A stretch of 10,908 nt of DNA from Bacteroidota bacterium. GTDB taxonomy: Bacteria > Bacteroidota > Bacteroidia > Flavobacteriales > Flavobacteriaceae. Under the pieces are notes generated by a model. The model made no database searches. It saw only the letters and a list, made by a program, of their open reading frames with translations, and had not been told where the DNA came from. The stretch covers positions 1-10,908 of the forward strand of contig JAACDD010000123.1 of NCBI GenBank assembly GCA_009937085.1, given 5' to 3'. Below are positions 1 to 6,615 of this stretch, piece by piece; the stretch's first letter is position 1, and every line of letters starts with the position of its first letter. The translations under genes and the position numbers were made by a program.

Positions 1-1323
1 CACAAGGATTTTGCAGAAGACACATTCCGCACCCTAACCGCAGTAGACAGCGTAATTGTGGTGATTGACGTAGCAAAAGGCGTCGAAGAACAAACCGAAA
101 AACTGGTATCCGTATGCCGCATGCGAAATATTCCAATTATAGTATTTATAAACAAATTAGACCGCGAAGGAAAAGATGCGTTTGACTTACTAGATGAAGT
201 GGAACAAAAACTAGGACTTACTACCGTTCCATTGAGTTTTCCCATTGGTATGGGATATGATTTTCAGGGAATTTATAATCTCTGGAACAACAACGTACGC
301 TTATTTGACGAAGAGAGTAAAACCACCATTAGCGACAGTAGTATCATCGAAAACCTTGACGATACTGCCTTAGAAACTATCATTGGTAGTACTGCAAAGG
401 CTACACTTGAAGAAGAGTTGGAATTGGTACGGGAAGTATATCCTTCTTTTGATCAAAGTGCGTATTTAAAAGGACAGCAGCACCCTGTATTTTTTGGTTC
501 AGCACTAAATAATTTTGGTGTTCAAGAATTATTGGATTGCTTTGTGGATATTGCACCACCACCACAGCCCAAAAACAGTGAGGAACGCAGCATAGCTCCG
601 AACGAAGATGCCTTTTCTGGTTTTGTTTTTAAAATTCATGCCAACATGGACCCAAAGCACCGCGATCGATTGGCGTTTATAAAAATCGTTTCGGGAACAT
701 TTGCGCGTAATGTACCTTACCTGCACGTTCGTCATAACAAAAAACTAAAGTTTAGCAGTCCAAATGCATTTTTTGCAGATAAAAAAGAGATTGTAGACGT
801 ATCGTATCCTGGTGATATTGTTGGGTTGCACGACACTGGAAACTTTAAAATTGGAGATACACTTACTTCAGGTGAACGTGTTCATTTTAAAGGAATTCCG
901 AGTTTTTCACCCGAGCACTTTAGGTACATCAATAATGCTGATCCGATGAAAGCCAAACAACTAAACAAAGGGATCGACCAACTTATGGACGAAGGAGTTG
1001 CCCAATTATTTACGTTAGAACTCAATGGGCGTAAAATTGTAGGCACGGTTGGTGCATTGCAATTTGATGTAATTCAGTATCGCTTAGAACACGAATACGG
1101 CGCAAGCTGTACATACGAAAACCTTAACGTACACAAAGCCTGTTGGGTGGAAGTCAATCAAGGTTGTGAGGCTGATTTTGCTGGTTTTAAGCAAACCAAG
1201 TCCAAATTTTTGGCAAAAGACAAGCACGGGCAGTTGGTGTTTTTGGCAGACTCTGCCTTTACCTTACAAATGACACAAAGTAAATATCCAGGTGTTGTCT
1301 TTCACGCGACATCGGAGTTTTAG
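1..1323 (+). CDS. prfC: Peptide chain release factor 3 (RF3), 5'-truncated by window edge
   Basis: RF3 is a cytoplasmic translational GTPase that removes RF1 or RF2 from the ribosome after peptide release. The reading frame is open from base 1, and its first visible residues, HKDFAEDTFRTLTAVDS, are the end of the G3 box (DTPGHxDF) in the RF3 form. The G4 box NKLD is at 151-162, and a G5-like GSAL lies at visible residues 166-169. Domain II follows from about visible residue 205 (FSGFVFKIHANMDPKHRDR, typical of RF3 rather than EF-G), then the RF3 C-terminal domain to the TAG stop. 440 codons are visible. The E. coli protein has 529 residues, so roughly 90 N-terminal residues, with the P-loop and switch I, lie outside the window. 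The GTG at 58 is an internal valine, not a start. EF-G is excluded by the short C-terminus. The frame has no internal stops. Confidence 0.96.
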   Translation, partial: HKDFAEDTFRTLTAVDSVIVVIDVAKGVEEQTEKLVSVCRMRNIPIIVFINKLDREGKDAFDLLDEVEQKLGLTTVPLSFPIGMGYDFQGIYNLWNNNVRLFDEESKTTISDSSIIENLDDTALETIIGSTAKATLEEELELVREVYPSFDQSAYLKGQQHPVFFGSALNNFGVQELLDCFVDIAPPPQPKNSEERSIAPNEDAFSGFVFKIHANMDPKHRDRLAFIKIVSGTFARNVPYLHVRHNKKLKFSSPNAFFADKKEIVDVSYPGDIVGLHDTGNFKIGDTLTSGERVHFKGIPSFSPEHFRYINNADPMKAKQLNKGIDQLMDEGVAQLFTLELNGRKIVGTVGALQFDVIQYRLEHEYGASCTYENLNVHKACWVEVNQGCEADFAGFKQTKSKFLAKDKHGQLVFLADSAFTLQMTQSKYPGVVFHATSEF

Positions 1324-1457
1324 GGATTTTTACTACATTAGCAATAAGCATATTCCCAAACTTGTTCTTACAAGAAAGGTTGCCTCTAAAGCAACACTCG
1401 TGTGTGATTATATATTGGCATTTTGGGGTGTTTTTTTTAATCTAAAATAATGTACCC
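1324..1457 (+). other. prfC-dps intergenic gap with two small hairpins
   Basis: This 134-base gap holds no gene. It contains two short inverted repeats: CTTGT/ACAAG around a TCTT loop (1361-1374) and GTTGC/GCAAC around a 7-base loop (1379-1395). An uninterrupted run of eight T lies at 1431-1438, but about 35 bases beyond the second hairpin, so neither makes a convincing intrinsic terminator for prfC. TATATTGG at 1411-1418 matches five of the six fixed bases of the Bacteroidota -7 box (TAnnTTTG), but no TTG or TTTG lies at the expected distance upstream. A dps promoter is expected here from gene orientation and spacing, but I cannot place it with confidence. Confidence 0.4.
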
Positions 1458-1931
1458 ATGAAAACCCATAACAATATTGGCCTAGACACAGAAAAATGCA
1501 AAGAACTAGCACAAGCGCTTAATGACTTACTTGCAAATTATACCGTATTTTATCAAAATTTACGCGGCTTCCACTGGAATATTCAAGGCGAGAAATTCTT
1601 TGAACTGCATGTGAAATTCGAAGAATTATATAACGACTTTTTTGAAAAAATTGACGAAGTCGCTGAACGGATACTAACACTTGGACATGCACCTCAACAC
1701 AAAAGCTCCGACTATCTAAAAAAAGCTCAAATCAGCGAAAGCAACGAGGTTAGCAATGGAACTAAAGCCATTAAGGAAATTCTAGATGGGTTTACCATAC
1801 TTCTTAAAAAAGAAAGACACATACTAAATCTTTCTAGTGAAATTGACGATGAGGGAACTAATGCTCAAATGAGTGACTACATTCGGGAACAGGAAAAAAT
1901 GGTTTGGATGTACTCAGCTTATCTAAACTAG
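1458..1931 (+). CDS. dps: Dps family ferritin-like DNA-binding/iron-storage protein
   Basis: Dps proteins form 12-subunit shells that oxidise Fe(II), usually with hydrogen peroxide, and store the iron, protecting DNA from oxidative damage. The 157-residue length is normal. The intersubunit ferroxidase site is intact: H39 (in FHWN), H51, D66 and E70 (in IDEVAER) have the same 12-15-4 spacing as H31, H43, D58 and E62 of Listeria Dps. E55 stands where Listeria has D47. The C-terminal helix keeps the family pattern EKMVWMYSAYL. The N-terminus (MKTHNNIGLDTEKCKE) is short, with only a few basic residues, so direct DNA binding through a lysine-rich tail is uncertain. The ATG at 1458 is the first in frame and lies a usual distance before the first helix. 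No Shine-Dalgarno sequence is seen. It stands alone behind prfC and ends just before a strong terminator. Confidence 0.95.
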   Translation: MKTHNNIGLDTEKCKELAQALNDLLANYTVFYQNLRGFHWNIQGEKFFELHVKFEELYNDFFEKIDEVAERILTLGHAPQHKSSDYLKKAQISESNEVSNGTKAIKEILDGFTILLKKERHILNLSSEIDDEGTNAQMSDYIREQEKMVWMYSAYLN

Positions 1932-1956
1932 AATACACAGCTATTTTTAAAAACAC

Positions 1957-1984
1957 AAAATCCTGCTCATATGAGCAGGATTTT
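1957..1984. terminator. Bidirectional intrinsic terminator between converging units
   Basis: This is a perfect 28-base palindrome. Its left half, AAAATCCTGCTCAT, is followed at once by its exact reverse complement, giving a 12-bp stem with an ATAT loop. On the + strand it is followed by TTTTATTTGTTT. On the - strand the stem runs into TTTTGTGTTTTTA. It lies 26 bases after the dps stop and 7 bases beyond the stop of the DUF3467 gene, exactly where both converging transcripts need to end. The A-rich and T-rich stem ends let it serve both directions. Confidence 0.9.
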
Positions 1985-1990
1985 ATTTGT

Positions 1991-2302
1991 TTAAGCTTCG
2001 CCGGTGGGGCCGAAATTAAGCGGTATGGGCGGTTGCTCATAATCTTTAATTTCACCGTGAGCAGCTTCAAAACGCTGCACATTTTCACCTAAGGCTTTTA
2101 AGAAGCGTTTGGCGTGCTGTGGCGTAAGAATAATACGAGATCTCACTTTCGCCTTTGGCGCACCTGGCATAATATTGATGAAATCTACCACAAACTCAGA
2201 AGCTGAATGGTTGATAATCGCAAGATTAGCGTATGTACCTTGTGCCGTTTCCGGATCAAGCTCAATGTTTATACTCCCGTCTTTTTTAGCCTTGTCGCTC
2301 AT
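1991..2302 (-). CDS. DUF3467 domain-containing protein, coupled to rpoC
   Basis: This is a 103-residue soluble protein of the DUF3467 family, whose function is unknown to me. There is no signal peptide or membrane segment. The N-terminus (MSDKAKKDGSIN) is polar and lysine-rich. The conserved core follows: GTYANLAIINHSASEFVVDFINIMPGAPKAKVRSRIILTPQHAKRFLKALGENVQRFEAAHGEI at about residues 22-85. It ends in a proline-rich tail (EQPPIPLNFGP). The core suggests a beta strand pair, a P-G-A-P turn, another strand and a helix, but this is by eye only. Its ATG (2302-2300) shares one base with the rpoC stop (TAATG), so it should be translated by ribosomes finishing rpoC. I recall the same rpoC-DUF3467 order in other Bacteroidota. 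That suggests a role linked to RNA polymerase, but nothing in the sequence proves it. It is the last gene of the operon, just before the terminator. Confidence 0.9.
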   Translation of the reverse strand: MSDKAKKDGSINIELDPETAQGTYANLAIINHSASEFVVDFINIMPGAPKAKVRSRIILTPQHAKRFLKALGENVQRFEAAHGEIKDYEQPPIPLNFGPTGEA

Positions 2303-2304
2303 TA
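2300..2304 (-). other. TAATG stop-start overlap joining rpoC and DUF3467 gene
   Basis: Read on the - strand, the rpoC stop TAA and the DUF3467 start ATG share one A. The bases before it (GTGCTGATGTA) contain no Shine-Dalgarno sequence. Termination-reinitiation is therefore the likely way the downstream gene is translated, which would tie its yield to that of the beta' subunit. Confidence 0.8.
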
Positions 2305-5300
2305 TACATCAGCACTTAATGATTTCTCAGCAATTAGCGCTTCATATTCATCGGTGTAACCAACAATGATATCGTTAAACGCACGGTTCCCCGTACCTGC
2401 TGGAATCTTGTGACCTACAATGACGTTTTCTTTCAGTCCTTCTAGCGTATCAATTTTACCTGCAACAGCTGCCTCGTTGAGTACCTTGGTAGTTTCTTGG
2501 AATGAAGCTGCCGAGATAAACGACTTGGTCTGTAGCGAAGCTCTAGTAATTCCTTGTAGAATTGGTGTTGCAGTAGCATTTACGGCATCACGAGCTTCAA
2601 CCACGTTTTTATCGTCGCGTTTCAGTAGTGAATTCTCATCACGTAATTGGCGTGCAGTAATAATCTGACCTGCTTTAAGGTTTTCAGAATCACCTGCTTC
2701 CAGTACTACTTTTTGACCAAAGAGCGCATCGTTTTCTTCGATAAAGTCTGATTTGTGAACCAACTGACCCTCTAAGAATGTAGTATCGCCTGAATCTTCT
2801 ACACGTACTTTACGCATCATCTGACGAACAACAACCTCAAAGTGCTTATCGTTAATTTTTACCCCTTGTAAACGATATACTTCTTGTACTTCGTTTACCA
2901 AATACTGCTGTACAGCAGAAGGGCCCTTAATCGACAAAATATCGTTTGGTGTAATCGCACCATCAGAAAGTGGCATACCCGCTTTTACAAAGTCATTTTC
3001 TTGAACCAAAATTTGATTCGAAAGTTTCACTAAGTATTTCTTGATTTGACCAGTCCTAGACTCTACGATTATCTCACGGTTACCACGCTTGATTTTACCA
3101 AAAGTAACCACACCGTCAATTTCAGAAACAACAGCAGGGTTAGATGGGTTACGTGCTTCGAAAAGCTCGGTTACACGCGGTAGACCCCCTGTAATATCTC
3201 CAGATTTAGCAGACTTACGAGGAATTTTTACCAAAATTTTACCCTTCTCAATTTTCTCGCCATCGTCAACCATAAGGTGTGCACCTACAGGTAAGTTATA
3301 CGATTGCAAGGTTTTACCACTAGCGTCTTTAATCAATAGTGTAGGAATGATTTTTTTGTTTCTTGACTCCGAAATCACTTTTTCTTGGAAACCAGTTTGC
3401 TCGTCAATTTCAACTTGATAGGTTACCCCTTGTTCAATGTTTTCATATCCGATAGAACCTGTAAATTCAGAAATAATAACTCCGTTGTACGGATCCCATT
3501 GACAAACGACATCGTCCTTTTTGATTTTTTGTCCGTCTTTCACAAACACAAACGAACCGTAAGGGATATTATTTGTACTCCATACAATACCTGTGTTCTT
3601 GTCCACCACCTTAATTTCTGAGGTACGTGAAATCACAATTTTTACAGGTTTTCCATCATTGTCTTTACCGTCAACGGTTTTGAGTTCTTCAATTTCAGCA
3701 ACTCCATCAAATCGAGCAACGAGTTTGTTTTCTTCAGAAATGTTACCGGCAATACCACCTACGTGGAACGTACGCAATGTAAGCTGTGTTCCAGGTTCTC
3801 CAATAGATTGCGCTGCAATTACACCTGCAGACTCTCCTTGTTGTACCATTTTACCAGTTGCGAGGTTACGTCCATAACAGTTGGCACAAATTCCTTTTTT
3901 AGCCTCACATGTTAATGGTGAGCGAACTTCCACACTTTCAAGTGCAGAATTCTCAATTGCTTTCGCATTGTCATCAAGAATCTCATTACCAGCAGTTACT
4001 AATACTTCCCCAGAAATTGGGTCAACAACATCGTGAAGCGCAACACGACCAACAATTCGATCGCCAAGTGCCTCTACAACTTCTTCGTTTTTCTTCAATG
4101 CTGAAACCGTAAGTCCTCTTAACGTACCACAGTCTACTTGATTCACAATAACGTCTTGTGCCACATCGTGCAAACGACGCGTTAAGTAACCTGCATCGGC
4201 AGTTTTAAGTGCCGTATCGGCAAGACCTTTACGTGCACCGTGCGTAGAGATAAAGTATTCCAAAATCGAAAGACCTTCTTTAAAGTTCGATAAAATTGGA
4301 TTTTCAATAATCTCGCCTCCACCTGCGTTTGACTTTTTAGGCTTTGCCATAAGTCCTCGCATACCAGTAAGCTGGCGTATCTGTTCTTTAGAACCACGAG
4401 CTCCCGAATCCAACATCATAAATACCGAGTTAAATCCTTGCTGATCTTCGCTAATGCGTTTCATGGCAAGTTCGGTTAGCGTTGCATTGGTTGATGTCCA
4501 AATATCAATCACCTGATTGTAACGCTCGTTGTTGGTAATAAGCCCCATGTTGTAGTTGGCAATAATACCGTCTACTTGTCCATTGGCCTCATCGATCAAT
4601 TCTGTTTTTTCTTTTGGTATAATGATATCACCTAAACTAAATGACAGACCTCCTTTGAATGCAAAAGAGAAGCCCATATCCTTAATTTTATCAAGGAATT
4701 CAGCCGTTTCAGGAACACTTGTTACTTTCAAGATACCTCCGATAATACCACGAAGCGATTTTTTAGTCAATACCTCGTTGATGTATCCTGCTTTTTCTGG
4801 AACGTGTTGGTTAAATAGAATTCTTCCAACGGTAGTATCAATGATTTGATACACCAATTCGCCTGCGTCATTAAAGTCTTTTGCACGAATTTTAACTTTC
4901 GCGTTAAGGTCAACTTTACCCTCGTTGAAGGCAATATTCACCTCGTCTGCGCTATAAAATGTCAAGCCTTCACCTTTTACCTTGTGGTCTTTAGTTGACT
5001 TACGTGCTTTAGTCATATAATACAATCCAAGTACCATATCCTGAGAAGGTACTGTAATTGGAGAGCCATTGGCAGGGTTAAGGATGTTGTGCGATGCCAA
5101 CATCAATAATTGCGATTCAAGAATTGCTTCTGGACCTAATGGTAAGTGAACTGCCATTTGATCACCGTCAAAATCGGCGTTAAATGCAGTACACGCCAAT
5201 GGGTGCAATTGAATTGCTTTTCCTTCAATTAGTTTTGGCTGGAATGCTTGGATACCCAAACGGTGAAGTGTGGGGGCCCTGTTCAATAATACAGGATGTC

Positions 5301-6603
5301 CTTTAAGCACATTTTCTAAAATATCCCATACAACAGGCTCACGCTTGTCTATAATTTTCTTTGCAGATTTAACCGTTTTCACGATTCCACGCTCAATAAG
5401 CTTGCGAATGATAAATGGCTTGTAGAGTTCAGCCGCCATGTTCTTTGGTAATCCACACTCAAAAAGTTTAAGCTCTGGTCCAACAACAATAACCGAACGT
5501 GCTGAATAATCTACACGTTTACCAAGTAAGTTTTGACGGAAACGTCCTTGCTTTCCTTTTAACGAATCTGAAAGTGATTTGAGCGGACGGTTAGCGTCTG
5601 TTTTTACAGCAGATGACTTACGCGTGTTGTCAAACAATGAGTCAACCGACTCTTGAAGCATACGCTTTTCGTTACGTAAAATTACTTCAGGTGCCTTAAT
5701 TTCTAACAATCGTTTAAGACGATTGTTACGAATGATCACACGACGGTATAAATCGTTTAAATCCGAAGTGGCAAAACGACCACCATCTAGCGGCACCAAT
5801 GGACGTAATTCTGGTGGAATTACAGGTACTACTTTCATAATCATCCACTCTGGACGATTTTCGCGGTTTTTGTTTGCATCACGAAGGGCTTCAACAACTT
5901 GTAAACGCTTGAGCGCTTCTGTTTTACGTTGTTTAGAAGTTTCGTTGTTTGCCTTGTCACGCAACTGGTATGAAAGCGCATCTAAATCAATACGATTTAG
6001 AATGTCAATTAGACACTCCGCTCCCATTTTTGCAATAAACTTATTTGGATCACTGTCTTCCAAGTACTGGTTTTCTTGCGGAAGCTTTTCCATGATATTG
6101 AGGTACTCTTCCTCAGTCAAGAAATCCATTTTTTGAACAGGCTCTCCTTCTTCGTTAGTAGCAATACCCGGTTGAATAACGACGTAGCGTTCGTAATAAA
6201 TAATCATATCTAACTTCTTAGACGGAAGTCCAAGTAAGTAGCCGATTTTGTTTGGTAACGAACGGAAGTACCAAATGTGAGCCACAGGAACAACCAAACT
6301 GATGTGTCCAACGCGGTCGCGACGAACTTTCTTTTCGGTTACTTCTACCCCACATCGGTCACACACAATTCCTTTGTAGCGAATACGCTTATACTTTCCA
6401 CAAGCACATTCAAAATCCTTTACAGGACCAAAGATGCGCTCACAAAACAAGCCATCACGTTCAGGTTTGTGTGTACGATAATTAATTGTTTCTGGCTTAA
6501 GCACCTCACCTTTAGAGGCAGCCAAAATAGTTTCAGGCGATGAAAGCCCAATGGAGATTTTATTAAAATCTTTTTGTTGTTGTGTTTCGTTTATACGTGC
6601 CAT
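2302..6603 (-). CDS. rpoC: DNA-directed RNA polymerase subunit beta'
   Basis: This is the catalytic beta' subunit of RNA polymerase, full length at 1433 residues (E. coli 1407). The N-terminal zinc site is C66, C68, C81 and C84. The Mg-binding loop NADFDGDQMAVH starts at N475, giving D477, D479 and D481. The second zinc site is C825, C899, C906 and C909. The bridge helix contains ISTHGARKGLADTALKTADAG with H788. The trigger loop GTQLTLRTFHVGG has R944 and the catalytic H947. About 190 residues separate H947 from DITGGLPRVTELFEARNP (D1136), matching the SI3-type insertion that E. coli also carries inside its trigger loop. L943 stands where E. coli has M932, which I believe is usual in this phylum. 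The ATG at 6603 lies 12 bases after the rpoB stop, with no Shine-Dalgarno sequence. The gene lies between rpoB and the overlapping DUF3467 gene and is intact. Confidence 0.99.
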   Translation of the reverse strand: MARINETQQQKDFNKISIGLSSPETILAASKGEVLKPETINYRTHKPERDGLFCERIFGPVKDFECACGKYKRIRYKGIVCDRCGVEVTEKKVRRDRVGHISLVVPVAHIWYFRSLPNKIGYLLGLPSKKLDMIIYYERYVVIQPGIATNEEGEPVQKMDFLTEEEYLNIMEKLPQENQYLEDSDPNKFIAKMGAECLIDILNRIDLDALSYQLRDKANNETSKQRKTEALKRLQVVEALRDANKNRENRPEWMIMKVVPVIPPELRPLVPLDGGRFATSDLNDLYRRVIIRNNRLKRLLEIKAPEVILRNEKRMLQESVDSLFDNTRKSSAVKTDANRPLKSLSDSLKGKQGRFRQNLLGKRVDYSARSVIVVGPELKLFECGLPKNMAAELYKPFIIRKLIERGIVKTVKSAKKIIDKREPVVWDILENVLKGHPVLLNRAPTLHRLGIQAFQPKLIEGKAIQLHPLACTAFNADFDGDQMAVHLPLGPEAILESQLLMLASHNILNPANGSPITVPSQDMVLGLYYMTKARKSTKDHKVKGEGLTFYSADEVNIAFNEGKVDLNAKVKIRAKDFNDAGELVYQIIDTTVGRILFNQHVPEKAGYINEVLTKKSLRGIIGGILKVTSVPETAEFLDKIKDMGFSFAFKGGLSFSLGDIIIPKEKTELIDEANGQVDGIIANYNMGLITNNERYNQVIDIWTSTNATLTELAMKRISEDQQGFNSVFMMLDSGARGSKEQIRQLTGMRGLMAKPKKSNAGGGEIIENPILSNFKEGLSILEYFISTHGARKGLADTALKTADAGYLTRRLHDVAQDVIVNQVDCGTLRGLTVSALKKNEEVVEALGDRIVGRVALHDVVDPISGEVLVTAGNEILDDNAKAIENSALESVEVRSPLTCEAKKGICANCYGRNLATGKMVQQGESAGVIAAQSIGEPGTQLTLRTFHVGGIAGNISEENKLVARFDGVAEIEELKTVDGKDNDGKPVKIVISRTSEIKVVDKNTGIVWSTNNIPYGSFVFVKDGQKIKKDDVVCQWDPYNGVIISEFTGSIGYENIEQGVTYQVEIDEQTGFQEKVISESRNKKIIPTLLIKDASGKTLQSYNLPVGAHLMVDDGEKIEKGKILVKIPRKSAKSGDITGGLPRVTELFEARNPSNPAVVSEIDGVVTFGKIKRGNREIIVESRTGQIKKYLVKLSNQILVQENDFVKAGMPLSDGAITPNDILSIKGPSAVQQYLVNEVQEVYRLQGVKINDKHFEVVVRQMMRKVRVEDSGDTTFLEGQLVHKSDFIEENDALFGQKVVLEAGDSENLKAGQIITARQLRDENSLLKRDDKNVVEARDAVNATATPILQGITRASLQTKSFISAASFQETTKVLNEAAVAGKIDTLEGLKENVIVGHKIPAGTGNRAFNDIIVGYTDEYEALIAEKSLSADV

Positions 6604-6615
6604 ATCAATATTTTA

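Noticed and set aside
58..60. GTG as a possible start of the prfC coding region
   Set aside because: The frame continues upstream to base 1 with the conserved G3 box and RTLTAVDS, so the gene is cut by the window edge and this GTG is an internal valine.
529..735. 68-codon open frame on the - strand inside prfC
   Set aside because: It is the complement of conserved RF3 sequence and resembles no protein family.
1411..1418. TATATTGG as the -7 box of a dps promoter
   Set aside because: It has one mismatch, and no TTTG or TTG lies 17-23 bases upstream. The nearest TTG leaves a 28-base gap.
1431..1438. T8 tract as an intrinsic terminator of prfC
   Set aside because: No stem lies directly before it. 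The nearest hairpin ends about 35 bases upstream and has only 5 bp.
1858..2088. Small - strand frame overlapping the DUF3467 gene and the dps end
   Set aside because: It crosses the terminator palindrome and overlaps a real gene in another frame, with no family resemblance.
1904..2092. Small + strand frame running from the dps end across the terminator
   Set aside because: It overlaps dps out of frame, crosses a perfect terminator hairpin and lies antisense to the DUF3467 gene.
5723..6136. 137-codon open frame on the + strand inside rpoC
   Set aside because: It is antisense to a highly conserved part of rpoC, has serine- and arginine-rich low-quality composition, and no recognisable domain. 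The same holds for the frames at 6551-6952, 7679-8041 and 3089-3418.
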